Under the pieces are notes generated by a model, which saw only the letters and a program-made list of their open reading frames with translations, was not told the DNA's origin and did not search any database. Shown here one piece after another: positions 35,286 through 47,105 of a stretch of DNA of 64,000 bases (positions within the stretch are counted from its first letter, which is position 1; each line of letters begins with the position of its first letter). Made by a program: the position numbers and the translations under genes. This DNA is from Dicyema japonicum (taxonomy: Eukaryota; Dicyemida; Rhombozoa; Dicyemidae), in assembly GCA_011109175.1 (NCBI GenBank), contig RDEW01000013.1, forward strand, positions 413,476 to 477,475, given 5' to 3'.

Positions 35286-35734
35286 AATGAGACAAAGGGA
35301 TCCTTGAAGAACATCATTCGGGATAAGCCGGGAATAGATTTTGACTGTCCGATGCAGACACGTCCCCTCTGAATCGATAAGGAGATAACTAATCAGAGTT
35401 TAAGCTATACGGGTTTTTTTTGTTGTGAAAATTTTCCTTGACACGTAGTTGAAATCTTTATGGACGTCAATAGAGCAAAGAAGTCTACACCTGTGCAGGC
35501 CAGTGCGACAAACCATACCGTATAAAGTTAATCAAGGATGATAAAAAAAATGTACCTCCAAAAACAAAGAATTTTTATCAGAGGAGCAAGGATACCAGAT
35601 CATCCTCTGAATGAGCTACTCATCTCATATCTCCAGACAAACAGGAGATATGAGCCGAAGCCCTGCTTTTTTAGAAGGGCAATTCTGGACGCTTGTCCCG
35701 GCGGACCTAGGTCCCAAGTTGTGGGATAACTTAG

Positions 35735-36012
35735 TTAGTTAAGAACTTTCTTTATTCTTTTACCCCAGTTAATTAATTTAATTTATTAACCCCGGATACA
35801 CCGAGAAAAGTTAAAGTAACCAACTAATAAAGTGTATCCAGTTCCACTTCTACAGAAACAGAGTCCATCCGGAATTAGCATAAAGGTAAGACGTCCATTA
35901 CATGCAGTTGTGGAAACCCCTCCAGTAGAGTGGGGAGGAGCAAATGATTTTTTTGTGCCGGTCTGGCACTGGGCGTCACCTAGACAGGTGGATCACATTT
36001 ACCCCAGTGATC
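35735..36012 (+). mobile_element. Interspersed repeat S2
   Basis: About 275 bp match, in inverted orientation, the insert at 54132-54445. Shared blocks include TTATTAACC(C/T)CGGATACAC, AGTGTATCCAGTT, AACAGAGTCCATCCGGAAT, GTTGTGGAAACCCCTCCAGT, GTGCC..CTGGCACTGGGCG and GACAGGTGGATCACAT. I see no tRNA-type B box. It could be a non-tRNA SINE or a MITE. I assign the strand only relative to the reading given here. Confidence 0.75.
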
Positions 36013-36014
36013 TT

Positions 36015-36240
36015 GGGACAATAGTAATAATAATAATAGTCTTTTCACGAGAGCCATAATATTTATAGCTCCGCATAGGCAGAACACACACTTTATGTAA
36101 GTAAAGAACAGTTAATTTTAACTAATCGTAGAACCAAGGAATGATCTTTACTTTTTTTTCTTTTTTTGTGTGTGGGTCCTTTTTAACAATCAATTCGCAG
36201 TGAGTATCCACTGATGACGGCGTCACTCGTCAAACCACAA
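36015..36240 (-). mobile_element. SINE S1, 5'-truncated
   Basis: The copy shares the S1 body and tail in reverse orientation: (AAT)n tail at 36022-36036, then GTCTTTTCACGAGAGCC, AGCTCCGCATAGGCAG and GACGGCGTCACTCGTCAAAC at 36217-36236. The tRNA-like head is missing. It abuts S2 at 36012 and ends in another (AAT)n run (36238-36248). Confidence 0.85.
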
Positions 36241-36539
36241 TAATAATAAGGATGATAAATGGGTAGAAGTAGTTCTCTTCTTTAAAACCACGTTGAAATG
36301 ACAAGTCCGGGAGAAAATCTTTGATGTTAGACAACGAACAAAATAAAGTGACCGATTTATATGAAGCCGGATCCTTGAATTAATATTGAGAGCTTATGTT
36401 TGCAGAACAATATTGAAAGTGTAGTGCATAAATCATCAATTCTTCTCAATTCATTCACTGTACATTATCAACATAATCATCCTATTTGTGCAACTTCTGA
36501 TAGACGATCCTCCAAATTCTTTTAATTTTTGACTGGGTA

Positions 36540-37880
36540 AAATTTGAACAATATCCCAGCAGAACTTTTTAAACATGCCCCGGAGGAGCTAGCCAAAATG
36601 ATCACCAATGTTTTCAATCGGTCTATCCAGGAAAACAATGCGTTGGAACTGGGAAAAGGGTGGCTAATACCTCTACAAAAACCCGAGAAAGCTAAAGGTC
36701 CACTTTCCAACCTTAGACCAATAATTATACTAACTTCCATACCCAAAACACTGTCTCTCATTACATCGGACAAAAAACAAAGTGTACAAATTCCTATCCT
36801 CTGCAAAGTGGATTTCGGACGGCAGGTCTACAGCCGATGTAGTGTGGAAGTACAGATGGTATTGTACTCTATGCCAAAAGTATAAAAATCTATTGAAATA
36901 CCTGGCATTGATATGTCCCGTGCATTCTATTCGGTACACCGGGGAAAACTTCGGAAGTTCTGAAGAGTTTACTTCACCCAGACGACGTTAAAATAATATG
37001 CCTTCTCATGCAGAACACTCATCTTTCTGTCAAAATTGGCAAATGTACCTCCAACTTTTTTTCTGACTTCACATGGAGTTCCACATGGGGACTCACTCTT
37101 CGTTGTCTACCTTGAAGCTGCACTAAGAGAGTTCAGGGCCCTGATTGGAAACAAGTATTACGAGATAATTTATAAGGACAATCTGAACTTTGTTTCTGAG
37201 GATATTCAAACACTTCAGCACATGCTCAGCGTACTCCCACAATTATTTTCGAAATGGTTCTTATCCGTAAATCCCGACAAAACAGAGTTTACAACGCTTA
37301 CATGTACTGATCGGAGATCGGGCAAGTCATGGAGGAGACAAAAGAAGGTTGAATCGCTTCTAAGAGACTCTGAAGATGTTACTCGTAGGAAGATCCTTGC
37401 TATGTGTGCACTGAAAAAATATTGTCAATATGGAGCCATAAGAAGAGGATAGGACTAAACACCAGGCTTAGAATATACAAAGCTTTTGTCATCAGGTGCT
37501 AACCTACAATTGTGGGACATGGGGAATCTCTAAACGGGAAATGGACCGTCTTGACTTTTTCCACAGTGCTCAGTTCAAATCGCTAATCAAGATCAACTGC
37601 CATATGAAGATCTCTAATGCAAACCTTTATAATAAATGCAGATCCGGCGTGCTGTCAGATGATATTTTCAAATCAATATGGAGCCTCTTTGGCCACGTGT
37701 TACGTCTAAATGACCAGGTCTCCGCAAATGACGCAATGGACAACTACTTTGCACACACAGGAGCCGGAATCCGCGGAAGGCCAAGAACGACACTTCCGAC
37801 TATTTTGAACGAAGGCCTATCGAATCCATTTGTAAGTTTAATCTCTTTAAGGGGTCCGATAGTGACTATATTTTTTAAAT
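36540..37880 (+). mobile_element. LINE family D copy
   Basis: Plus-strand ORFs give RT landmarks in order: NIPAELFKHAPEE with LIPLQKPEKAKGPLSNLRPI (36548-36720), a decayed GVPHGDSL motif B (37075-37105), IIYKDNLNFVSED where YxDD is expected (37167-37200), KSWRRQKKVESLLRDSEDVTRRK (split; core DSEDVTRRK at 37365), LTYNCGTWGISKREMDRLDFFH (core TYNCGTWG at 37498), and GHVLRLND..RGRPRTTLP (37690-37800). Motif A is poorly preserved and the YADD is YKDN, so the RT is dead. No endonuclease part is present. Confidence 0.8.
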
Positions 37881-38043
37881 CTTAAAGTTTTTTTTCTAAA
37901 GTTTAGATAGTCCATGTATTGAGCGTAATGAGGTTAGTGATTGGAGCAACTACTATTTTTGAGAGCTACGCCATCAACTCAACCAAAACAGTGAGACTAA
38001 TTAAAAAGATAAATTGTTTTAATAAAAATAATAAAAATATAAT

Positions 38044-39623
38044 TCAATATATTCTAAACAATGGGTTATCTCCTGGAATTTGAGTATCTTCCGAAGTATA
38101 AGGAACCGATAAGTCATTAGACATTTGTCTAATAGAAATAGGAAAATCATAAGTCCCTCTGTAAATTAGATTAACATGAGTTAAAGTCTGTTCTGTTTCT
38201 GGGGATATCACATACATGCATCTTCTCTCTCTGTCAATATATCTAATTATCCCTAAAATACAACCACAAGGAATACCAAACCCAACACACATGGAGACTA
38301 CATCAGAATCAACAACTCCAAAACTACAATCTTTACTTCTTTTAATCTTTAATAATTACAATAATACAAACCAAACTCTCGTCAACTTTACATAGGCCAA
38401 CCCACGTACCATTTAGAGCCATCAAAAACTAATAATATTACAAAAACAAACCTGTTCAGTGGAAAATCCACAAACTCCATATATTGACACAGAAATATCA
38501 CAAAAAGAGAAACAAGTGGGGGAGGATGACAAAAGTAAATTAGAAAGAGGTAAAAACATGGAGTTTTTAAACAAATAAGAAAGAATGGACAATTCTCTCA
38601 ACTCAAAGTTGGTGAAGAATGTTTTCGACCTAATATAAAGAATAAAAATACCTCCAACCATATATATCATTAATTTCGACCAATTTATAATTATTTTTAC
38701 AGTCTCTTTTTAATGATTTTAGTAATTTTTTATTAAGGGAAGGAAAATTTTTATCAGAATTTACTTGATTCAGCTGAACTACAAAGGAAGGATCACAAAT
38801 CCTAATGATATCAGCCATCAAAAGAATGCCAAGTCCTATAATAAAGCATTACCCAACCTGTGGAATACCCCATCGTATTAACCAATATGACATAATCAGA
38901 ATCAAACAAGGAGTTCATTATATACTTCAAACAGTCAACATATCTCTTCAATGAGTCACAATTACACGTTCCAACAAAAGTTGAACTAAATTTAATAATT
39001 TAAATACATATGAGGAGTGATTTGGTTGTTAAAAGTAGCCCCAAAGTAAGGCTGGGTGACAACGGATGCTGAAATAACCCCCGGGGATTAAACTCTGATT
39101 GTCCAATGTCTCCATCCACAATTATTACTTTTTTACCGTTAGAGAGTAATCGGTTAGCACAGAAACGAACTAATGATGACTTTCCACTGTCCTTTGATCC
39201 AGCAAAAATAATAACCCCCTTGGGAATATTATTTAAAACAGTCTCATCCACATGGTCGTAATGTGAGAAAGAATCATCAAGGACAGAAAAATTATTTTGG
39301 ACAATGTTCGTAATAGAGAATTTATGGATATAAATATCATTTCTGGTGCAAGAACTGAATTTGCTGCAAATTTGAAGATGCAGATTCTTTGTGGGTCGAA
39401 ACATAACCAAAGAATAATTTTTAAGATTAGAAATTGTAGTAAGGTAATTCTCAATTTCGTCGGATTTTAAATACTTGACTATCAGCTCAGAGTTTGGGTC
39501 AGATGTCGAGTTCACCGGTATGAGACAAAGTAGTTGACGGGGAGTGATCATTGTAAGAGAGGACCAGGAACCATCAAATATAGCTCCAAAACAAGAGAGT
39601 CCTCCGAAGATACATGAAATCAT
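38044..39623 (-). CDS. NOL9: NOL9/Grc3-type polynucleotide 5'-kinase
   Basis: NOL9/Grc3 kinases phosphorylate 5'-OH RNA ends during rRNA ITS2 processing in the nucleolus. The first exon (39623 to about 39080) carries the P-loop GSKDSGKSSLVRF and the VDGDIGQSEFNP motif. Exons joined across 22-25-nt introns then give FGATFNNQITPHI, STFVGTCNCDSLKRYVD, YVILVNTMGYSTG and GILLMADIIRICDPSFVVQL, all in the family's order. The C-terminal part has MALNGTWVGLCKVDES and CVGFGIPCGCILGIIRYID. The product is about 490 residues. One frame break lies at a CCCCGGGGG run (about 39079): one extra base there restores the frame and a NPPG/NPRG motif. The relative Clp1 is less likely because the C-terminal blocks fit NOL9. 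Confidence 0.85.
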
Positions 39624-40305
39624 GGCGGATCCGTGAAAATATGTGGGATAAGAGATTAAACATAAATATGAGTTGCATTTTGTATTCCAATGTCTAAAAT
39701 TAGTAATAAATAATACGGAATTAATATTTCACAATCTGCATCGACCATTATGTAATGTGCTCACTTATTTAAATTTAGCTAATAAATTTAAAAAATTAAT
39801 TTACAAAATTATTTTATAACGGTTGACTTTAAAAATAAATATGATTAATTTTCGACCAAGATGGAGGCTGCATCTTAACCTGGTAACCCTCGAAAACGGA
39901 GTAATGTAGGACTACCTTGTTTTTATACTCCGCGTTTCCGTGATCGACGAAGGACAGCTTTACCAACTGTCATTGATGAAGACCTAAAAGAAATTGTAGA
40001 TGTCTCACGGACAGGGAGGATCTTAATAGGCTACGGGGGATGCCAAAAAGTCTAAAAAATAAAATAAACTTATTAATTTGTTTTTCCGTGCAGCACATGT
40101 TTTGCAACAACCAATGACAACCTAAATGCCAATAATAATAATTTCGACCATTATCGATGATTCACTTGTAAACAAAAAAATGAACTAAAAAGGTTTTGGT
40201 CCCAAAATAGAAGATCGATTCACTGTAACTTGAAAAAAGAACGAAAAACATAATTATTCATTTATATTAAAACCCCAAGACCACCAAGAAAGAATTAACT
40301 TGCTA
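39624..40305. other. Spacer with one unassigned plus-strand ORF
   Basis: The first 200 bases upstream of NOL9 are very AT-rich. Positions about 39890-40053 (+) are open in a frame rich in Arg (RKRSNVGLPCFYTPRFRDRR), which continues to a stop at 40053. The base composition is more balanced than its surroundings. I do not recognise the product. Confidence 0.3.
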
Positions 40306-41525
40306 AATTAAGTGATCCCAGCCTCCAACATCTCTCGAATTCTCTTCGAATGCTCCGCCACTGAACCAAAAGCGTTTCTGAAGTGTCTTCTTTTATTTCT
40401 GCAGAGGAATTCTATGGGAGTGCACTTTTGTAGTACCGATCTGAATTCCTTTCTCTCTCTGAATGGGTTTCCTAGCTCATTGCACATATGTAGGAAGCTC
40501 AGACCATTTTTCACCGTCGCCTCCTCTGAAGCAGACTGGGGACGGATGTGGAGTCTGATTGTATATGCTTCATGATCTTCCGTCTAAGACAGTTCATACG
40601 CTCCACCTCGTAGAAGGAATAGCGAATTTCCAGGCATAGTCAATCGTCGGCGCAATAACTTGGAGATATATTTTGCTGATCCAAGCAGTAGGAGGGAAGG
40701 GACTCTTCTTTACGATGGCTTTTATAAAGTTCCATTTTCGAATACCTTTGGTTAGCACCTCCTCCGTGTGACTGGCGAACGTCATCAGAGAGTCGAAAGT
40801 TATGGATTCGTGTATAAGGGATGAGAATGTTTCCAAGGAATATCTAAAGTCCACCTTTTTTCTTCTTTTCGTAGTAAATAGGATGAACTGAGACTTGGAT
40901 GCAGACACAAACAGCAAATTCATGGATAGCCAGTCACACACTTGGTTGAGGTGTGACTGAACCACCGCCACAGCCCTGGAGGGAGATTTGTCCCTTACAG
41001 TGATAATCAGGTCGTCCACATAAGATAAAAACATGGTGTCCTGATAGTAAGTAAATCGTGTAGAAATAAGTTAAATAAGAGAGGAGACAGAGGGGAGCCT
41101 TGTGGGACCCCATTAGGGAGTAGTCTTGATTTTGAAGTAATTTTTCCAATCCGGACTCTTCCACGTCGGCCATTTAAGAAATTTTCCAGCCATAGCATGA
41201 TGCTCGGATGTAAATTTGAGTTAAAGATCTTCTTGTTAGGAGAGTCCTCGAAACCGAGTCGAAGGCTTTCTGTATATCTATAGACACCAGAGCCGTCCGT
41301 AAGTGCGTCTTCATGTTGAAGCCGTCTGTGATGAACTCGGAGACAGATCCCAAGTGCGTCGTTGTAGAACGGTCTGATCTGAAGCCATGTTGAAAATAAG
41401 GAAATTGTAGAGCAGGGGTGATTAACATTAGTACAAGCTTCTTCAACACATTTGGCGCAGGTTATGGATACAGGGCGGTAAGAGGATTAAATGTCTTTTG
41501 ATTTTCCAGGCTTGAGGATTGGAAA
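40306..41525 (-). mobile_element. LINE family B copy (reverse transcriptase)
   Basis: On the minus strand, three overlapping ORFs give a nearly continuous RT: YFQHGFRSDRSTTTHL, VSIDIQKAFDSVS (motif A), WLENFLNGRRGRV, NGVPQGSPLSPLLFNLF (motif B) and MFLSYVDDLIITV (motif C), then a thumb region to 40600. The catalytic aspartates are intact. Two frame breaks (about 41190 and 41040) divide it. The 3' end (about 40310) contains GGCTGGGATCAC on the minus strand, also seen at the 3' end of family A, so the two families share tail sequence. Confidence 0.85.
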
Positions 41526-41677
41526 AACATAATTAAGACTAATAATCACCTTTAAAGATAATCATTGCACAAAATGTGGAGTATCCTTGTCGGTTGTGAA
41601 AAAAATAAATCAGTCACATTTGTCTAATAATTTAAAAAAATAAAATAATATTTTAAAAATATATTGTTGTGTGTTAA

Positions 41678-42441
41678 ATGTCTGTATATCCATTGGAAGC
41701 TGACAGTGAGGTAATGTTATAATATATATTAGGTTTTAACTGAGTATATTCACTTATTAGGAGTTTCCAGTAGTATTATATTGGATGAAATATTTTCATT
41801 AGACCATGAAGCTTTACAATTTATTCCACAACCTATTCTAGCTTTAATTCTCACATATAATATATCCTCCACTGTTTACATCTTTTTAATATTTATAAGG
41901 AATTTTCATTTGATGGGGAATTATGCGAGGACCAATCTGTGTATTTTGTGACCCAGAAAGTACGCAATTCATGTGGAACTGTAGCCTTGATTCACGCCCT
42001 CGCTAATTCTTGCTTTGAGTCTCATCACTATGAAGGTATTCCATTAAAATAAGGTAGAATACTCTCCTTTGGCTTCATTTATTACAAGAACAAGGTCAAT
42101 GAACAAGGATGAAAGGGGAAGTGAACTCGAAAATGACTCTATTATTCAAAGGATTCACAACAAATCAGCAGTTTCCTCCAATACTGAAATTAATGAGGAT
42201 ACTAATTTCCACTTTGTTTCGTTTGTTAATGTAAATGGAAAAATTTTGCTTTTCGGTTTGATTGTTGGGTTATTGTAGATGGAAGACTAACAGGTCCTCT
42301 TTCATTACAGAGGACGACGGAGGATACTTTCCTTTTTGTAGTCTTGATTGATATATTTAGGATTGTGTCAAAATAATCAGGGATCTTGTTGAAAAGAATC
42401 CAGACTCCCCCATAAGTTTGCAAACACTCTCATTTCGTTAA
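41678..42441 (+). CDS. UCHL3: Ubiquitin C-terminal hydrolase of the UCH (UCHL1/UCHL3) family
   Basis: UCH enzymes are cysteine proteases that free ubiquitin from small adducts. Joining six exons across introns of about 22, 26, 22, 23 and 23 nt gives roughly 215 residues. The start at 41678 gives MSVYPLEADSEV, matching the PLEANPE start of the family. The oxyanion Gln and catalytic Cys lie in FVTQKVRNSCGTVALIHA (41945-41995). The catalytic His lies in NFHFVSFVNVNGK and the Asp in FDGRLTGP. The C-terminus is CVKIIRDLVEKNPDSPISL. All four active-site residues are present and no frameshift is needed. UCHL1 and UCHL3 are too similar to separate by eye; the symbol follows the more widespread paralogue. 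The longer UCHL5/BAP1 types are excluded by size. Confidence 0.9.
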
Positions 42442-43133
42442 TTTTTGTCCCTTTTAATTCTTTTTTGTTTGTTTTTTGTCTAAAATTTTCTTTATTTTTG
42501 TTATTTGTTTTTCAATTGTAAGTTTTTGACACAAATCTTATTTTTTTTAAAATAAGTATTGGAAATACGATTTATACTCGAATGAATTAAAAATATACTT
42601 GACATTCAAAATCCGCCCAATTCTTGCCAAATAACTTCAACCTTTGAAAAAAACAACTAAAAACTGGAGACGACATAGACAGCAACTTAGGACCTATTGG
42701 AAAAAATAATTCGTGTGTGTCACATGTGGGAACTTAGTATTATTTTTGTTTATATAACAGACATAATATGATTATTGGAGGCAAAGTAGGTTTTGGAGGG
42801 AAGAGATAAGACTACCATAAACTTATTATTCAGAATTATCTTCCTCGTGACTCCAAATTTTGTGTCAGACATGATTATAACCCAAAATATAGTGTATCCA
42901 GTGTTTCCATATATTGAGAAAGTTTGAATGTAAATTATCTCTTGAATCCATCATTCTGACAAAACAAGATTTTAGTATATAAAACTCTGAAAAGAAGGAG
43001 ATGGATACGGGTGATGAGTTTAAGCCAATAGTAAGACATGTGGTAACCATCTCCCTTAACTAACCTAACCCCTCATTAAGTATATAAAATAATGATACTA
43101 AAGTAAGTTTATTTTTTGTTTTATGAATTAAAG
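42442..43133. other. Spacer with possible unplaced exons
   Basis: The first 180 bases are AT-rich, probably 3' flank. Positions 42755-43050 contain coding-like but short open stretches on both strands (plus: YLPRDSKFCVRHDYNPKYS, near 42840-42900). A tiny-intron gene may lie here, but I cannot join a convincing protein. Confidence 0.3.
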
Positions 43134-43723
43134 TTAATTATCATTTTTCTTTCGTCTCACCATTGTTCCAAACTTAGTTTCTGCAAAATCAAAGTGATTG
43201 CACATTAATTTGGTTCCAATGGAAGCAATTTTATCCTCGCACTGTAAATTATAGTAGAATTCGTTGTCTCTCAAAATGTCTTTTAGTGTTATATATTTTT
43301 GGTTTTCTTCATTTTCTGAATGTTGGTGGATCCAGTTAAGCACATAACGAGAACATCAAAGTCACTTTTTGAAAACAAAAGTACACGTGTCTGATTTCCA
43401 ATGTCCACATATTTTATATTTTTTGATATTGTTAATTCCATCTTGGGAGGAATATAGTGGAATAGATTGCATTCCTCCAGACAACTCAATTCGATTGCCT
43501 TTCTAATTTCTTTGTTAATTTCATAAAATTTAATAACAAAACTTTGGTCTTTAATATTGTAATTTAATTTGTCATAAAATAATCTCAACATTTGAGCCTT
43601 TAGTGACTCAAGAAAATCATTTATTCTCAGTCTTGGGAGACGTCCACAAAGATAAGATGATACAAGTTCACTGACCTGAACTGAATATCTTAGGATATCC
43701 TCTTTTGCTAAATAATAATTCAT
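43134..43723 (-). CDS. BTG/Tob-family antiproliferative protein
   Basis: BTG/Tob proteins bind CAF1/CCR4 deadenylase and restrain proliferation. The minus-strand ORF from 43723 contains the domain in order: VSELVSSYLCGRLPRLRIND (box-A like, matching Tob FIISYLYNKLPRRRVN), a basic amphipathic stretch LKAQMLRLFYDKL, KEIRKAIELSCLEECNLFHY, and IPPKMELTISKNIKYVDIGN, where the family has LPxxLxxWxDPxEVSxxIGE. The key WxDP is replaced by TISKN, so CAF1 binding cannot be assumed. After about 43345 the frame must shift by one for the C-terminal 65 residues (NEENQKYITLKDIL ... RRKKNDN). No tidy GT-AG intron of that phase is visible, so either a sequence error or an unusual splice is involved. Confidence 0.65.
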
Positions 43724-43749
43724 AATCTGTTGTAAAGAACTGGCGACAT

Positions 43750-44042
43750 TTAGACTGATTGGGTGGTCACATGTGTGGACGCCATTAAGAATTGATTAAA
43801 TAAAGGAGGTTTTGAATTTAATGAATTATTGCAGTTTTCAGAATTAATCATTTTGTCTACAGATGTTTGTCTAACATCACACTTTTTGAATATATAATTG
43901 CCCATTCTCTGTCCTCTGCAGTAGTTTTTATAGGTTTTAACAGATGGACGTCTGCACGATTTTTTGAATTTGATGCATTATTTTTAATGTTCTGCTGGAG
44001 TTTAAAATAATGTGGTGACGATGGTTGGAAAAAATGGTTCAA
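43750..44042 (-). CDS. Small hypothetical protein, 27 bp upstream of the BTG/Tob gene
   Basis: The ORF starts MNHFFQPSSPHYFKLQQ at 44042. Removing a 24-nt GT-AG intron (about 43860-43883) keeps the frame open through EDREWAIIYSKNKMINSE to a stop at 43750-43752. The intron has the size and ends typical of this genome, which supports a real gene of roughly 89 residues. I recognise no domain. The same-strand spacing of only 27 bp to the BTG/Tob start could mean shared transcription. A chance ORF is still possible. Confidence 0.4.
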
Positions 44043-44079
44043 AAGTTAATTCAAAAGGATCGAAAAGTGCGACATTAAA

Positions 44080-46330
44080 AGTTAGCAACGATCTACAGGA
44101 GCTACTACTATCTTAATTCGAAGAATACTAGTTATGGTTGTCGCAAGACAAATCGGGATGGACGAATTTTAGAATTATTGTCTGATTCGTGTGGCTTTGT
44201 GATCCTTACATCGGATGACCCATATCATTTTTCTCATCATGGTGGAGACAAACTCGGCCTATTCCTAGTATTCCCAGCTCTATCTGTCTATGTGGGAAAG
44301 CCAAAATGGGATATCAGGAACGATCACATTCCACAAGAATTGGTTATTAGTATGAGGCCTGATGTTATTGGAAGATGTTTTCTTGAGGTTAAACATATCT
44401 CATTTTGATTGGGCTCACTATAGGGTCTTCATATCAAATAATTTGTGTGTTCTCCCAAGAGAGTTTTCAACCATAGAAGATATCAATTCTGCAAGTCGAG
44501 AGAAGTAACGAATCTCATGCAGTCATATCTTCACATATATGCAGGGTCTTCTCGAAAAATAATCATTTTGTTTTGCCAATTATTATGAGGCTTATTCGTG
44601 AGAGGAATCGCCTAGGGGCAAAGCTAAGGCGTTGTGTCGACAAAATAGACGGGGAATTCATATCTGCCAGAATCAGGATAATGAAGAGGCAATCATCAGT
44701 ATATGGAAGGAGGAGACTGCCGTATATGGAAGGCTGAGGCTGCAAAAACTGATATGAAGAATCCCTTTTTTGGAAATGCTATCAGAAGATAATGTGTCTG
44801 AAGTCGGGAGCAGAAAAATTATATTGAATAAATTAGACAGGGGAGTATGCATACGTGGAAACACCTTCGATATTCAAGATCAGCTCAAAAAATTCAGGGT
44901 GTGGATCCGTGGAGTTTGATCCCTGATGACAAAAAAAGGTGTCTGCCGATATATTTAAGCACTCCGACGAGGAACTGCCTATTGCTGATAGCACTGTCAG
45001 CGTCTTGAAGTGATGACGGCTATCGGGAATGCAAGGTCAATGCTCCAGGATATGACGACATATCAATGAAACTTATAAAGAGGGTCCGGATATTTCATTT
45101 GATATCTGCGATGTCTTTATGATAGGTGTTTACGATTGGCCACTCCCTTTAATATGGAAAAAGCTGTTGTGAGGATGATTCCAAAACCAGGGAAGCCAAA
45201 GAGAGATCCGGCAAGCTACAGACCGATTAGCTTAATATGTTCTTTCGCGAAAGTGATTGAACGTATTTTCAAAAGACTAAGCAGACATATAGAAGAGAAT
45301 GACTTTCTGATTCCGGAGCAGTGGGGTGTTCGTCCAGGAAGAGGCTGTGCAACTGTTCTTTCTACTGAATTCTGAAATCATGAAAGCAAGGATTCCAAGA
45401 GGCAAATAAACTTACTATGTCTTCTTAATATCGAAAGCATTCGACGTGTATGAAGCGTTGTTAAACCAGCTTTATAGCATGTGTTCCAAGATATTTGTTT
45501 GACTAAGAAATTATCTTCAGGAAAAGTGTATGGAATATATCTGATGCAATATCATTTAAAAGAGGAGTACCACAAGGTTCAGTATTGAGCACTACTTTGT
45601 TTAATATATTCATGGCGAGTTTTCCACGTCCGAGGAATATTAATACTAGTCTTCTTATTTATGCAATGACGTAATTGTGGTGGACACATCTCTAAAATCT
45701 TATATATCAGAAGGAAGAACCCGGGAGTAGGTAGACCAGATTGAGCAATGTGCAACTTGAGAGGGTTAAAGCTCTCTGCTGAAAAATCATGCGCACTCTG
45801 AATAAGCATGTGAAAAAGCACCTGAAACAAGAATACACACTGGGAGTAAACAATGCACACAGTTTACGCTACCTGGGGGTCAACTATGACACGCAGAGAT
45901 TACATGGACGACATAAAGGGGAGGAGAAAGAGAGCCTTTCAGTCGCTCCTATGTACACGGAAGTTACACGTTAGCCGTGACACTACCTTTTATCTTCAAG
46001 GGAGTTATTCTCCCTAGCCTACTTTATGGGTGCGAGGGGTGGTTCTTCTCTCCGAAGTGGGAGAAGATTTTTATCCCTCCTAAGATAAGACTAGGAGAGC
46101 TACAATTAAGGTCTCCTTAAACAAGAAACTGAAAGACTGTCTAAGCGAGGACGAAAACAAGATGTTAGAATCGATTAGCAGGATTGTGGAGGATCGGATC
46201 AATGATTTCAGGAGGAGATCAAAGATCCAGGACACGTATATAAAGCTGGGAGAAACGTCCTGAAAAAATTAAAAAATGAGGAAGGGTCCAGGTGTGGAGT
46301 CCAAGCCTTATGGTAGATGTAATACCCTCC
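44080..46330 (+). mobile_element. LINE family J copy with endonuclease and RT remnants
   Basis: Positions about 44105-44400 read an APE-type endonuclease end: NTNYGCRKTN, GFVILTSDDPYHF, LGLFLVFPALS and the DH pair of RNDHIPQELVI. After a poorly preserved spacer, 45130-45375 reads the RT start (VVRMIPKPGKPKRDPASYRPISL, shown here as core PKPGKPKRDPASYRPISL; FAKVIERIFKRL; EQWGVRPGRGC). Motif B survives as RGVPQGSVLS (about 45560). HSLRYLGVNYD (45860) belongs to the thumb. Frequent stops mark it as dead. It is a Jockey/CR1-like lineage by domain order. Confidence 0.75.
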
Positions 46331-47105
46331 AGAAAACTCCTAAACTATTTTGTTAATAAATCGTTATTGTTGTTGTTATGCTGAGATTATTCTATATAAG
46401 TGGTTTCTATTTTAGAATTTGGCTTTCTTCTGGAATATTTTAATTATTTTCCTAAGATTATTACACAAACAATGATTATTATGAATTTAAAGATAAAAAT
46501 GGAGATAATGAATCGATACAAAGTCCATGTTCCGTATGCAATTACATTGAATCGTTAATAAATTACACAGGGGGTATTTATAAAGTTAGGAATGGATAGA
46601 AATATCAGCGCACAAGCAACTGTAATCAAGAGAACCCCTTTGCAATCTCAGAGGTAATAGTAGAGCTGAACAAAAATATTTGTTAGAGGGAAAACACAAA
46701 AAGATTGTCTTCAGAGAGGGATTAGCTGATGCATAATTTACTCTTTTTTGATAAGACAATAGTCTCAAAACACAACAACCAAGAGGACGAAAATGAAATT
46801 TTACAATGTTCTTGTAACTTAAGAACACAAACCTTACGAAAAAATAAAGAAACAATGTTTCTCTTACTTATTCTAAAGGATTAAGGAAAAATAGGTTATT
46901 GGGAAAAACGGTCTGAAAATTTTGTACCTGATTTTGTATTTTCTCCCTCTTGAAAATGTTTGGTTTTCCAATGTGCTAGAGGGGAAGAGCAGAAGATATT
47001 TATTAAATAATGGGAAAAAGACCCTCCACAATTAGGCCTCCTTTGATAGATGGTCTTCTTATTGTCTTTTGTTTTTGTATGTTGTTGAGGCATTTATTTG
47101 GATGA
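46331..47105. other. Spacer with short coding-like stretches, no gene assigned
   Basis: Around 46470-46560 (+) an Asn/Asp-rich open stretch includes SPCSVCNYIES, and 46600-46740 has other open phrases, but I cannot connect them into a known protein. The rest is AT-rich. Confidence 0.3.

Larger units (their letters stand above)
34250..36420 (-). mobile_element. LINE family B remnant invaded by three short interspersed elements
   Basis: Minus-strand LINE phrases appear in order around the insertions: a KDPASYKSVTLF-type start and SFQRGFKE (about 36390-36270), a CVKEN segment near 35450, a decayed GRRGRV..IPGLSRM block (about 35350-35300), then ENDDLIIAYRDRDIQ (about 34870, motif C region) and ISWTNVLKIGVSLKK (about 34470). 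Each needs frame changes. SINE-like elements at 34925-35285, 35735-36012 and 36015-36240 separate the blocks. Confidence 0.6.

Noticed and set aside
36540-37880. Functional LINE
   Set aside because: The RT motif C is YKDN and motif A is lost, so catalysis is not possible.
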